Positions 9,498 through 19,223 are shown, counted from the stretch's first letter. The stretch is DNA of 64,000 nt from a bacterium (GCA_030602615.1 JAUVZM010000003.1:37707-101706), one strand, 5' to 3'. The notes: generated by a model from the letters alone, not told the origin. A program made the numbers and translations.

Positions 9498-10298
9498 CTA
9501 GGAGGCCGAAACGACTGGCAAGCCGGCAGCCCGGAGCATTTCGGTGAATTGGAGGGCGTTCTGGATGGCCTGGCCCTGGTAGTGGTTATTGAAGACCACA
9601 TATACCGTTTCGGCCTGCTGCGTCATATCGGCCACTTTGTCAATCCACTCACCCAGCTCCTCTTCACTGTAAAGGTAGTCGTAACGCTCCCACGCCTCGT
9701 CGTGGTCGAACCACTTGTCATAATTGCGGCCGTGGAAGCGTAAATAACCAATATCAGAGGTAACCTCCGCCACCGGCGGCACCAGGCTATCAAAACGGGG
9801 CTGATCCACGCAGCAGAAGCCAAAATCAAGCCCGCGTAGGAACTCGAAGGTCTTCTTCGTCACCCACTTGCGATTGCGAAACTCAATCACCACCGGCAGA
9901 GCGGGCAGTAGCTCGCGAAATCGGCGCAAATAGTCAACATTCTGGGAATTCGCATGGAAAGAATAGGGAAACTGAGCCAGGACGCATCCCAGCTTATCTG
10001 CCTCCTGAAGGGGCTGAAGAGCGTCGGCAAACTGTGCAAAATCCTCGGGGTTGGCATCGCGCTGGTGCGTCATTGCGGAGTTGGCTTTGATGATGAACTG
10101 GAAATCGGGCCCGGTTTTATACGACATCGCCGCCAGCGTGCGCACAGTGGGCATCCGATAGTAGGTATAATTGACCTCGACGAGGCCAAACTGCTGTGCG
10201 TAGAAATTCAGAAAATCCCGCTTACTGGTACCATTCGGGTAGAAAGGACCAACCCAATCGTCATATGAATAGCCTGCTGTGCCGACGAAAATGCTCAC
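9498..10298 (-). CDS. DUF72 domain protein (YecE-like)
   Basis: MSIFVGTAGYSYDDWVGPFYPNG...NFYAQQFGLVEVNYTYYRMP...VIEFRNRKWV...YLRFHGRN...VYVVFNNHYQGQAIQNAL. Confidence 0.9.
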   Translation of the reverse strand: MSIFVGTAGYSYDDWVGPFYPNGTSKRDFLNFYAQQFGLVEVNYTYYRMPTVRTLAAMSYKTGPDFQFIIKANSAMTHQRDANPEDFAQFADALQPLQEADKLGCVLAQFPYSFHANSQNVDYLRRFRELLPALPVVIEFRNRKWVTKKTFEFLRGLDFGFCCVDQPRFDSLVPPVAEVTSDIGYLRFHGRNYDKWFDHDEAWERYDYLYSEEELGEWIDKVADMTQQAETVYVVFNNHYQGQAIQNALQFTEMLRAAGLPVVSAS

Positions 10299-10402
10299 AG
10301 GTAGTCACCATTGTGAGTATATCGTTGGCACTGCGGCAGCGTCAAGTTGAGTTGGGTGGAGGCAACTTTGCTGCTGTTGTGTTGTCCGATACAGCAAGGG
10401 GT

Positions 10403-10431
10403 TTGACAAAACATGCGGTTCTTGGTAGTAT
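10403..10431 (+). promoter_or_regulatory. Candidate sigma-70 promoter
   Basis: TTGACA - 17 nt - TAGTAT, upstream of the 10588 CDS. Confidence 0.6.
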
Positions 10432-10587
10432 TTGGCGCAAATTGACGGTTTTTTGCTAACCATCGGTGCGGGGTTCAACGTTTTACGGCAGGAAGGAGGA
10501 CACGCAGCTTACGCCGCAACACTAATCGCACCACCAGTTGCTAACAGTAGACGTAGACAACTAGCACAACCAATGGGAGGAAACAAC

Positions 10588-11295
10588 ATGATGTGCAGAA
10601 TGACAGTAGCCGTGATCGTTGTGCTGATGTGGATGGGGGGTGCGGCCTGGGCGGGAGATATCGTTGCCATGCCCACCGGCAATATGGTCCCCCAGGGCCA
10701 GTACGAGGTTCATTACATCTACTGGGATATGGATTCCATACCTACGCCCGGTGGCCCGATACGGGAACACGTCAATGTGTTTGAGTTTTTCGCTGGTGTG
10801 ACTGACGACCTGGAGATAGACGTTTTGTCTCTATGGCCCCAGGGCCTGGATGATATTCAGGAAGTCAACGTCTACTACCGGGTGTTGGAGGAGACTCCCT
10901 TGAAGCCTTCACTGATTGTGGGGGCCACAAACGTGACTGGGGAGAACTGGCTACCCAGCACAGAGCGACCCGGGCCTCTATTCCCCAACGGCGACACCCG
11001 GGTCTCACCGTTCGTGCTGGGCTCCTACAACATTATGGTGCCCAAAGGTGGTCCACCCAGCTTGCGGAACCCGCTGGTAAGGCTACACCTTGGTTACGGC
11101 ATCAACTTTCACGAAGATAAGCCATTCGGGGGGATGCAGATACTCGTGCATCCTGGCCTCGGTGCAGGTATCTTCAACTATCAGGGCCAGCCCGTCTACC
11201 TGGTTGCCTGCATGCCCAGGCCCGACATTGAGATCCACTTCGGCTGGGGTCAGGGCGACCCGCTGTTCCATGTGGGATACCACGGCAGCTTCTAG
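10588..11295 (+). CDS. Hypothetical secreted protein
   Basis: Signal peptide MMCRMTVAVIVVLMWMGGAAWA after GGGAGG SD; the listed 10432 start is upstream of the likely start. Confidence 0.7.
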   Translation: MMCRMTVAVIVVLMWMGGAAWAGDIVAMPTGNMVPQGQYEVHYIYWDMDSIPTPGGPIREHVNVFEFFAGVTDDLEIDVLSLWPQGLDDIQEVNVYYRVLEETPLKPSLIVGATNVTGENWLPSTERPGPLFPNGDTRVSPFVLGSYNIMVPKGGPPSLRNPLVRLHLGYGINFHEDKPFGGMQILVHPGLGAGIFNYQGQPVYLVACMPRPDIEIHFGWGQGDPLFHVGYHGSF

Positions 11296-11346
11296 TCAAG
11301 GCTGCCGCACGACCCCGACAACAACTTGGCCGAGAACTAAGAACGT

Positions 11347-11378
11347 CAATGAGCGCACCATCACCGGTGCGCTCATTG
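11347..11378 (+). terminator. Strong hairpin, likely terminator
   Basis: CAATGAGCGCACC-ATCACC-GGTGCGCTCATTG, perfect 13-bp stem, followed by gcgtttgtctgt. Confidence 0.6.
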
Positions 11379-11657
11379 GCGTTTGTCTGTATGTCGTCCC
11401 CAATATCGACTGAATAGGTGCAGTTCCTTCGTCACACTACCAACGATCATTGCAGGGCAGCATCAGCCGGCTTGATCTGATTGGGCTTGGCCTGCTCACA
11501 ACCCTCGTCGTGTCGGATGCTTCTCGAGCGTATATCCTTGTGCCAGCCGCACCGACCACTTCGGGACTGCTCTGGCGTGCAGCGCTTGATGATTGTATAC
11601 TGTAGATCACGTCGTCTGGATACTGGGCGCAAATCCATAAAGGGGGATACAAGACAG

Positions 11658-12863
11658 ATGAACTCCACTCGAACGAGGGTATGGCTTGCCGCACTGACCA
11701 TCTTAGCCTCTGTCGGCCTACTGAACGGCTGTCCTCGCAAATCACCCGAAGATATCGTCGTCCGACCTCTGCCAGCTCCAGTCACACCCGAAAGCAAACC
11801 AATAAAGATCGGCGCGATCTTCAGCGTCACCGGCGACGCCTCATTCCAGGGAAAGCCACAACAAGAGACTGTCGAGATGCTCGGCGAACAGGTCAACGCC
11901 CAGGGCGGAGTCCTTGGCGGGCAACCCTTAGAGGTGATTACTGAGGACGACGGGAGCATACCGGACGGAGCGGCCAGGGCCGCTCGCGACCTGATCGAGC
12001 AGGGCGTAGTAGCTATTATCGGCTCGTCGCGGGCGCTGACAACTATGCCCCTGAAGAAGCTCTGTCAGGAGGCAAAGGTGCCCCTGATCTCGTGTGCAGC
12101 AGACAAAACCATCACCGATCCGGTCGCCAGTTACGTCTTCGCTGTGCCCCCAACTAATACCCTGGCAGTGGCCAAGTGTTTTGAGTACCTGGAGAAAGAG
12201 CGCATTGACACGGTGGCCTCCATTTACGCAGCCGACTCCTTCGGCGAAGATGGGCAGAAAAACATCGAAGCAACCGCCGCCGCGAAGGGTATCGAGATCG
12301 TCGCTACCGAGACCTTCGGCGAAGAGGACACCGACATGGCCACACAACTGACCAAGATCAAGGCGGCCGACCCCGGCGCTCTGCTCTGTTGGGGCACCAA
12401 TCCGGGCCCGGCGTTGATCACCAGGCAGGCCAGGACAATCGGGCTGGATGTGCCGATACTGCAGAGTCACGGCGTAGCCAACATGGAGTTCATCGAGCTG
12501 GCCGGGGAGGCAGCCAACGGTGTCCAGCTTCCGGCGGGCCGACTGATCGTCTGGGAGCAGTTGGCCGACGACGATCCCTTCAAGAGCCTGCTTCAGGAGT
12601 TCGCGGGAGCCTACGAAGCCAAATATGGCGAGGCTCCCAGCACATTTGCCGGTCACGCTTACGACGCGTTCTGGATCACAATCAACGCCATAGAGATGGC
12701 CGGTGAGGCCGACCGGGCCCAGGTCCGCGCCGCCATCGAGCAGACTGAACTCATCGGTACCGCCGGCGAGTTCAAGTACTCAGCCGGCGATCACAACGGC
12801 TTGACCCTGGCTGCCTTCGTCTGGGTCAAGATTGTTGACGGAGCCTGGCAGCTCGTTGAATAG
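11658..12863 (+). CDS. Branched-chain amino-acid-type ABC transporter substrate-binding lipoprotein
   Basis: Lipobox LLNGC; KIGAIFSVTGDASFQGKPQQETVEMLGEQVNAQGGVLG...ED...AARDLIEQGVVAIIGSSRALTTMPL (LivK/Peripla_BP_6). Confidence 0.9.
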   Translation: MNSTRTRVWLAALTILASVGLLNGCPRKSPEDIVVRPLPAPVTPESKPIKIGAIFSVTGDASFQGKPQQETVEMLGEQVNAQGGVLGGQPLEVITEDDGSIPDGAARAARDLIEQGVVAIIGSSRALTTMPLKKLCQEAKVPLISCAADKTITDPVASYVFAVPPTNTLAVAKCFEYLEKERIDTVASIYAADSFGEDGQKNIEATAAAKGIEIVATETFGEEDTDMATQLTKIKAADPGALLCWGTNPGPALITRQARTIGLDVPILQSHGVANMEFIELAGEAANGVQLPAGRLIVWEQLADDDPFKSLLQEFAGAYEAKYGEAPSTFAGHAYDAFWITINAIEMAGEADRAQVRAAIEQTELIGTAGEFKYSAGDHNGLTLAAFVWVKIVDGAWQLVE

Positions 12864-12905
12864 TCCTCCAGGGCAAACGTTACTAGACAAACAGGAGGGC
12901 ATGCC

Positions 12906-13595
12906 ATGATCGGTGCGCTAATCTTCGATGTTGACGGCGTCATCGCTGAGACCGAAGTGCTCAATGCCCGCGCCAGTGTGCTGATGTTCGAGCAACTCTA
13001 CGGCGTAAAGGTCCAGCCCGAAGATTTTCGGCCCTTTGTCGGCACCGGTGATGAGCGCTACGTCGAGGGCGTTGCCGAGAAGTACGAAGTGGAGATTGAC
13101 ACCGAAGCCGCCGTCCAGCGCCGCGCCGAGAATTTTTTCAAACTGTTGGAAGACGAGCCACTGCCGGCGGCTCCGGGCGTAATGGCGCTGGTCACTGCCG
13201 CACGCGACGACCCCGAACTGAAGCTGGCCATCGCCACCTCCGGTAACAAGGACAAGCAGTTCCCCGTCATCGCGGGCGCCGGGCTGAAGCTGGAATGGTT
13301 TGACGCGGTGGTTACCGGTGACGATATCACCCACAAAAAGCCTCACCCTGAGATTTACCTAACCACTGCTCACAAACTGGGTCTTCCTCCAGAGAAATGT
13401 GTCGTCTTCGAAGACGCCCCGGCGGGTGTTGCATCAGCCAGGTCCGCGGGAATGCCCTGCATCGCGGTGACTTCCAGCGTAGACGCTGCCCAGCTCACCG
13501 CTGCTGACCTGGTGGTAGACTCGCTGGCCGAGGTTAGTATGGAGTCGGTGCGGAAGATGCTCACAGGCAAATCGGAAAGGAGTGAGAACAGATGA
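12906..13595 (+). CDS. HAD-superfamily hydrolase (CbbY/PGMB-like)
   Basis: ALIFDVDGVIAETE ... AIATSGN ... VTGDDITHKKPHPEIYL ... CVVFEDAPAGVASARSAGM. Confidence 0.9.
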   Translation: MIGALIFDVDGVIAETEVLNARASVLMFEQLYGVKVQPEDFRPFVGTGDERYVEGVAEKYEVEIDTEAAVQRRAENFFKLLEDEPLPAAPGVMALVTAARDDPELKLAIATSGNKDKQFPVIAGAGLKLEWFDAVVTGDDITHKKPHPEIYLTTAHKLGLPPEKCVVFEDAPAGVASARSAGMPCIAVTSSVDAAQLTAADLVVDSLAEVSMESVRKMLTGKSERSENR

Positions 13596-14065
13596 ACACG
13601 CTTAGAGACACTGACGAGGGCCGGGCCAGGCCGTCCGTCTGGCCGGTGTATCTCGTTGCGGCGATAATCGGGCTACACGGTCTGAGTTTCCTGGGTTCCG
13701 TAGTGCTCTTCCCCCTGATTGCCTACATTGCCAAGGAAGCAGCACCCCAAGCATCTCCTGAGGTCCTGCGCGCCCTGAAGTTTCATATCGCCATTACAGC
13801 CTATGTTCCATTTTTCGCTGTGTATGGAGTTTTCAGTGTACTAACGACTGTCGGCGCGCTGCGGCTGCGTCCATGGAGTTGGTGGTGTGGAGTCGTATGG
13901 ACTGTGCTTTATGCTGTGTACTGCATATGGATTACAATGGCCTTGCCAGTACGGAGTCCGGCATGGACAATTGCACTCAGCGTTGCCCAAATTGCTCTAC
14001 TCCTATGGCTCCTGGCAACGCGCCGCCAGTTGTTCTTCCCGACGAGGCCACAGGGCGAGGAATAG
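13592..14065 (+). CDS. Hypothetical integral membrane protein, tandem paralogue 1
   Basis: 4-nt ATGA overlap with the HAD gene; N-term MNTLRDTDEGRARPSVWPVY; multiple TM segments. Confidence 0.75.
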   Translation: MNTLRDTDEGRARPSVWPVYLVAAIIGLHGLSFLGSVVLFPLIAYIAKEAAPQASPEVLRALKFHIAITAYVPFFAVYGVFSVLTTVGALRLRPWSWWCGVVWTVLYAVYCIWITMALPVRSPAWTIALSVAQIALLLWLLATRRQLFFPTRPQGEE

Positions 14066-14091
14066 CCCCAAAACGCACAGGAGGGAGACAG

Positions 14092-14526
14092 ATGAACACG
14101 CTTAGCGACACTGACGAGCGCAGACCCAGGCCGTCCGTCTGGCTGGTGTACGCTATGAGTGCGCTTATCGGCGTAATCAGCCTTGGGTTGGTAGCAATGA
14201 TGGGATTGGCTGTGTGGTTGCGAGCGCTATTGCTTGAGCACACTGCGCCGGCTCAGCTATTATCGCCACACAGGGCGATGCCGGCTTTCGTCATCCTCAC
14301 TGGACTATTCGGCATCTTCGCAGCAGCCGGGGCCAGTCGGCTGCGTCCGTGGGGTTGGTGGGCCGTAGTTGTCTGGGCTGGGTTGTACTTCATTGTGGCA
14401 ATGCCAGACCTTGCGACGTTCTGGCAGGGCGGGATTTCCTCGTGGGCAATTCTGGAGGTTAGCTCACTGATTTACATCGTATTGGTGCTGATCATAAGGC
14501 GCCGCCTGTTCTTCCCGCGTGCATGA
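14092..14526 (+). CDS. Hypothetical integral membrane protein, tandem paralogue 2
   Basis: MNTLSDTDERRPRPSVWLVY after ggagggagacag SD; similar TM layout to the preceding gene. Confidence 0.75.
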   Translation: MNTLSDTDERRPRPSVWLVYAMSALIGVISLGLVAMMGLAVWLRALLLEHTAPAQLLSPHRAMPAFVILTGLFGIFAAAGASRLRPWGWWAVVVWAGLYFIVAMPDLATFWQGGISSWAILEVSSLIYIVLVLIIRRRLFFPRA

Positions 14527-14528
14527 AG

Positions 14529-14557
14529 CCGTCGGCGGGTGCTTCGTGCCGACGCCA
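14529..14557. terminator. Bidirectional hairpin in convergent gap
   Basis: CGTCGGC-GGGTGCTTCGT-GCCGACG. Confidence 0.45.
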
Positions 14558-14563
14558 TCGCCC

Positions 14564-16123
14564 TCAGTCGCTGAAGTTGAACGGCGTATGCCCGTACTCC
14601 TCCCAGAAACTGACCCCCTGGCTGGCACAGGTATTGGCAATAATCGTCAGGTAGTCCGGTGTCAGGAAGGTGACGGGCACCTGGCTCTCCCACACCAGAT
14701 CATAATCCCCGTCCAGACTGAGCCGCCCGAACGGATCCTCCCAGTTGCGCTGCAGTAGTTCAATGGCAAGCTGGCCCTGTTCCCATTCGCTGGCACCGGG
14801 CATGCCCCCCAGGTAGAGGAATGTCCGGGCCGTCCCGCTGAAGACGCTCATTGAGACCTTGAGTTCATCGCCGTTTTCATAGGGCAGACCATAGAGCCCG
14901 AAATCGTCATTCCGCGTGTAGTATAAGCCGGTCTGCTCCAGCAATCCGCCAAGTAGCTCGAATAGCTCATCATTGCCACCGGGCAGTTGTAGGTCCGGCG
15001 GTGCGTCGGCATCGTCGCTCTCCATGAACGCCTGCCAGTAGGCCGCCCGCTGCGCACCCAACTGCCCCATAAAGAAGGTGAAGACAGGAGTAGCTGCCGA
15101 AAGCGGCGCCTGAAATTCCCAGTACAACTCATACTCACCGTCTTCGGTCTCATACACACTAAGTCGCCCGGCCAAGTCTTCATAGTTAAGCCGCAACGCC
15201 GCCAGCGCCGCCTCGCCCTGCTCCTCCAGACTGTCCCCGGGCAAGTAGCTCAGGTAGACATAGCCGTGTAGAAAGTCTTCGTATTCGTGGATATACACCG
15301 TCACGTCATCGGCGTAGGCCAGGGAGAAAAGGCCATCCCCCTCGTCTGTGTAGTGCAGACCGGAGGCGGCGAGGATATCCGCTACGTGGCTACCCGGGTT
15401 CTGGCGCGCCGGGTCCTGCGCAGGCGCGCTTTTCAGCCAGATATCCACCACATTGGAGGGGATGGCGAACTTGGTCAGCATTGAGGAAGCGGCGATGGTT
15501 AGCGTGTGCACCCCGACCACTCGGCTCCGGTCGTCCACCAGTGGCCCGCCACTGTTGCCTCCCTCGGCGGCGGCATCGTGCTCGATGTACTTGCTGCCGC
15601 CCCAGGTACGCCGGGCGGCGATTGCGCCTGAGCGAATCGAAATCTCGCGCAGTCCCAGCGGGTGCCCGCACACATAGACAGGCTGCGTCTCGTAGACCAT
15701 ATCCGAGTCAGCCAACTGCAGGTAAGTCAGCGTCGACTTGGCGACCCTCAAGAGCGCCAGGTCCAGCTCCGGATTCTCGCGCAGCACCTCGGCCTCGAAG
15801 CGTTGCTCCCGCGGCTCATTCGGATGAAAGATGACCGTCACCGTGCGCCGGTCAGCGATTATGGTCCGGCCATCCTCCTGCTCGATTTCCGGCGCAACCA
15901 CATGAGCATTGGTGACGATCAAGCCATCCTCACTGACGACGAACCCACTGCCCGAGCCTCCGGTTGCATCGCCGGTTACTGTCGCCTCCAGGTCAACTCG
16001 GATCAGCACCACGGCATCTTTGATTTGGGCTACGGTTTCCGGTGTGAGCTGAGCATAGCACAGCTCTACCGTCAGCAACAGCGCTGCAACGGCCACCCAC
16101 AACGCCAATCGCGATCTTGTCAT
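14564..16123 (-). CDS. Trypsin-like serine protease (HtrA/DegP type) with duplicated C-terminal YbjN-like domains
   Basis: Signal peptide MTRSRLALWVAVAALLLTVELCYA; GSGSGFVVSEDGLIVTNAHVV, DLALLRV, AAEGGNSGGPLVDD catalytic motifs; start chosen after GGGGGAAT SD. Confidence 0.85.
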   Translation of the reverse strand: MTRSRLALWVAVAALLLTVELCYAQLTPETVAQIKDAVVLIRVDLEATVTGDATGGSGSGFVVSEDGLIVTNAHVVAPEIEQEDGRTIIADRRTVTVIFHPNEPREQRFEAEVLRENPELDLALLRVAKSTLTYLQLADSDMVYETQPVYVCGHPLGLREISIRSGAIAARRTWGGSKYIEHDAAAEGGNSGGPLVDDRSRVVGVHTLTIAASSMLTKFAIPSNVVDIWLKSAPAQDPARQNPGSHVADILAASGLHYTDEGDGLFSLAYADDVTVYIHEYEDFLHGYVYLSYLPGDSLEEQGEAALAALRLNYEDLAGRLSVYETEDGEYELYWEFQAPLSAATPVFTFFMGQLGAQRAAYWQAFMESDDADAPPDLQLPGGNDELFELLGGLLEQTGLYYTRNDDFGLYGLPYENGDELKVSMSVFSGTARTFLYLGGMPGASEWEQGQLAIELLQRNWEDPFGRLSLDGDYDLVWESQVPVTFLTPDYLTIIANTCASQGVSFWEEYGHTPFNFSD

Positions 16124-16363
16124 CTGGCATTCCCCCATCTTCGGTGAACGAGCACAGTGCGACGACGATGTGCTTCTCACAATGTCGGCAATCCGCAGTC
16201 TAAGCTTGACAGGCCCGTATGACCTGCCCTCAGTATAGCTCATCCCCCCACACGCATGCAAGCGACTTGTGCACCATCCCCAAGCGCCACCAAGTCCAGA
16301 GGCGGGCTGCACCTAACCCACTATGTCGCCTTCCAACATCGGCGAACCGCCTGCTCGAAACAG

Positions 16364-16396
16364 TACGCGCGCCTGCTTTAGCAAGGCGCGCGCGTA
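16364..16396 (-). terminator. GC-rich hairpin downstream of rplT
   Basis: TACGCGCGCC-TGCTTTAGCAA-GGCGCGCGCGTA. Confidence 0.4.
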
Positions 16397-16477
16397 ATCA
16401 ATACAATCGGCATAGATTGTTGTTGATGCCTTAGCCTTACGGTCTCGGCCAGGCCTGGGCACAACTGACTAAAGCCG

Positions 16478-16834
16478 TCAACTCAAGACTGCTTTGGCCT
16501 GCTCGACCACGGCATCAAAGGCCTGGGGCTCTGCAACAGCCAGGTGCGCCAGTATCTTGCGGTCAAGCTCGACACCGGCCTTGCGCAGGCCACCAGTTAG
16601 CTGACTATAGGTCAGGCCGCGCTGGCGAGCGGCTGCGTTGATGCGGGCAATCCACAGCCGGCGGAAGTCGCGTTTTCTGACGCGCCGGTCACGCCAGGCG
16701 TAGTTGCCCGCCCGCATCAGTGTCTCCTTGGCACTGCCGAAAAAGCGGTGGCGACCGCCCCAGTAGCCCTTGGCTTGCTTGAGTACCTTCTTATGCCGAC
16801 GGCGTCGCGTCGGCCCGGTTTTCGTTCGTGGCAT
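16478..16834 (-). CDS. rplT: 50S ribosomal protein L20
   Basis: [68 protein letters not shown]. Confidence 0.98.
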   Translation of the reverse strand: MPRTKTGPTRRRRHKKVLKQAKGYWGGRHRFFGSAKETLMRAGNYAWRDRRVRKRDFRRLWIARINAAARQRGLTYSQLTGGLRKAGVELDRKILAHLAVAEPQAFDAVVEQAKAVLS

Positions 16835-16886
16835 ATTCAGCTAACCTCTGAGTTTTTTATCTGACTGATCCGTCCAGGCGGTTGTT

Positions 16887-17090
16887 CTATTCATACGGCA
16901 GCAAGTCCGCAACGTGCTTGGCATCCCCAGCGCTGACTTCCTCGTCGTGACTGAGCCGCCGCTTGCGGTGGCGGGACTTCTTGGAAAGCAGGTGGCCCTG
17001 CCCGGTCTGCCGATGCATTAGCTTGCCACTGCCGGTCACCTTCAGGCGCTTGCTGGCCGCTTTTCTAGTCTTCATTTTGTTCTTGCCCAT
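16887..17090 (-). CDS. rpmI: 50S ribosomal protein L35
   Basis: MGKNKMKTRKAASKRLKVTGSGKLMHRQTGQGHLLSKKSRHRKRRLSH. Confidence 0.97.
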   Translation of the reverse strand: MGKNKMKTRKAASKRLKVTGSGKLMHRQTGQGHLLSKKSRHRKRRLSHDEEVSAGDAKHVADLLPYE

Positions 17091-17192
17091 AGCTACTGTC
17101 TCCTCAATTCTCCCTGGTGCGCAATCTGACGCCCAGACTAACACCAGCCTGGGCGCGAGTTAGCTCGTTTGCCTAGCTATGATGATGAACAG

Positions 17193-17714
17193 TTACTTGC
17201 TACTGTCGGGGCGGAGGATCATGATCATCTGGCGCCCCTCCATATGGGGCGGCGAATCGATTACTCCGGCCTCTTCGCATCCGTCAATGAACTTTTGAAG
17301 CTGCCGCCGGCCCAGATGCTTATGGCGCAGTTCCGGGCCGCGGAATATTATATTAAGTTTGACGTGATAACCATGCTCCAGAAATCTCACAGCTCGCTTG
17401 AGCTTAAAGTTGATATCGTGGGTTTCGGTGTTGGGGCGGACCCGAATAGTCTTTAGTCCGCCGCTTTTGGACTTCTGAGCTGCTTTCCTGGCCTTCTCCT
17501 GCTCGTAGCGGAACTTGCCGTAGTCCATTATGCGGCAGACCGGCGGGTCAGCACCAGGAGCTAGCTCAATGAGGTCAAGCTCTTGCCTTTGGGCCTCCGT
17601 CCGCGCCTGCTCGATGGGCATAACACCGATCTGCTCGCCTTCGGGGTCAATCAGGCGCACCTGCGGTGCCCGGATCCGTTCATTAACCCGATATTTTTTG
17701 CGACTTATGAGCAT
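17193..17714 (-). CDS. infC: Translation initiation factor IF-3
   Basis: YRVNERIRAPQVRLIDPEGEQIGVMPIEQA...KFRYEQEKARKAAQKSKSGGLKTIRVRPNTETHDINFKLKRAVRFLEHGYHVKLNIIFRGPELRHKHLG. Confidence 0.97.
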   Translation of the reverse strand: MLISRKKYRVNERIRAPQVRLIDPEGEQIGVMPIEQARTEAQRQELDLIELAPGADPPVCRIMDYGKFRYEQEKARKAAQKSKSGGLKTIRVRPNTETHDINFKLKRAVRFLEHGYHVKLNIIFRGPELRHKHLGRRQLQKFIDGCEEAGVIDSPPHMEGRQMIMILRPDSSK

Positions 17715-17839
17715 TCACCTCTGCTGCCAGCAGCCTTTTCCGTTAAATAACCCGACCATTCCCCTATCATAGAGGTGTAATAATAGCATTGTCCGGTACG
17801 GATGTCAAGAGGGTGACACTGGCAACACCCCCCCAACGT

Positions 17840-19054
17840 CTACAACATACAACACTTCTTGTATTTCTTGCCGCTGCCACATGGGCAGGGGTCGTTGCGC
17901 CCTACATTCTCATAATCAACAGCCGCGTCTCTCTGTTGGGCCAGCCAGCGGCGCGCCCGGCGCTCAAGCTGCTGGCGGCTGTACGCGAAGAACTGCTGAT
18001 AACCAGCGCACAGGTAGCTGGGCACAGAGGCATCGTCGGAATATGCCAGGCGATTCTTTGGGCAGCCGCCTCGGCATATCCACAACCACTCGCACTCCTG
18101 GCACTTTTCGCTTAATTCCGATTTGCGCTGGGCAAACTGAGCAAATCTTTCTTGCTTCACCAACTCCCGTAGCGGCGTCTGCCTCAGATTGCCCAACTTC
18201 CACTGCGGTTCGACGAAAAAGTCACAGCAGTAGACATCGCCGTTGTGCTCCACCACCACATAGCTGCCGCACTGCTCGCGCAGCTGACACGAGGGCGGCT
18301 GGGCGCCTGCGTAGATCGTCATCAGATCGTCGAACAGCCGCACGTGCACCTGCGGTTGAGCCTCCTGCGACCACAAGTCAAGAATCCCGCACAGAAAATC
18401 GCCCCAATCATGCGGGTCAATGGAAAAATCAGCCAGCTTGCCGGTGGCAGGGTCATTCTCAACCAGCGGAATGAACTGCAGATATTCCAGCGCCAGCTCC
18501 TCAGTCAAATATGTGTAGACTTCCTCAGGCCGGTGAACACTGACCGGCGTGACCATCGTCAGACAGTTGTGCTCCACGCGGTGGGCCTGGAGCCTGTCCA
18601 GTGCGGCGATGACCTGCTCGTGGCTGCCCTTCTCGGAAGGATAGATGCGAAAGTGGTCGTGGATCTGGGGGGAGCCGTCAATGCTGATACCAACCAGGAA
18701 CTTATACTCGGCCAGGAACTGACACCAGTCCTCATCCAACAGGATGCCGTTTGTTTGCAGGGAGTTGGAGACCCGCTGGCCGCTTCGCCCCAATTTCTGC
18801 TGATAGTCAACCACCCGCCGGAAAAAGTCCAGCCCCATCAACGTCGGCTCGCCGCCCTGCCAGGCAAAAGCGACCTGCTCGCCACTCATCGCCATATACT
18901 GGCCGATGAACTCCTCCAGCACCTCATCGGACATCCGGTGACGGGGGCTGTCCGGATACAGCTCCGCCTTCGGGCGGTAGAAGCAATACGTGCAGGCCAG
19001 GTTACAGTCCGGCCCGACCGGCTTGACCAAAACTCCAATATCTTGAGCAGGCAT
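17840..19054 (-). CDS. Anaerobic sulfatase-maturating enzyme (radical SAM/SPASM) with C-terminal SEC-C zinc motif
   Basis: DIGVLVKPVGPDCNLACTYCFYRPKAELYP, AFAWQGGEPTLMGLDFF, SPASM cysteines, C-term VGRNDPCPCGSGKKYKKCCML. Confidence 0.92.
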   Translation of the reverse strand: MPAQDIGVLVKPVGPDCNLACTYCFYRPKAELYPDSPRHRMSDEVLEEFIGQYMAMSGEQVAFAWQGGEPTLMGLDFFRRVVDYQQKLGRSGQRVSNSLQTNGILLDEDWCQFLAEYKFLVGISIDGSPQIHDHFRIYPSEKGSHEQVIAALDRLQAHRVEHNCLTMVTPVSVHRPEEVYTYLTEELALEYLQFIPLVENDPATGKLADFSIDPHDWGDFLCGILDLWSQEAQPQVHVRLFDDLMTIYAGAQPPSCQLREQCGSYVVVEHNGDVYCCDFFVEPQWKLGNLRQTPLRELVKQERFAQFAQRKSELSEKCQECEWLWICRGGCPKNRLAYSDDASVPSYLCAGYQQFFAYSRQQLERRARRWLAQQRDAAVDYENVGRNDPCPCGSGKKYKKCCML

Positions 19055-19223
19055 AGCGAATAGATATTATATGTCCTTTTCCGACGGCGGTAAAGCCGGC
19101 AGCCAGTGACGGTCAGGCGATGCTGCAAGGAAGCCACAATCGTCTGGTCAAGGGGAGTGACCGGGTGGGCGTTGTTGATAGGAGCTTTTGGTGCCGCTGG
19201 AGTAGGCTTGGTGGCGCTGTGGG

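Noticed and set aside
9381-9743. 120-aa plus-strand ORF
   Set aside because: Antisense to the DUF72 gene for most of its length
18245-19063. 272-aa plus-strand ORF
   Set aside because: Lies entirely antisense to the anSME gene, which has clear catalytic motifs
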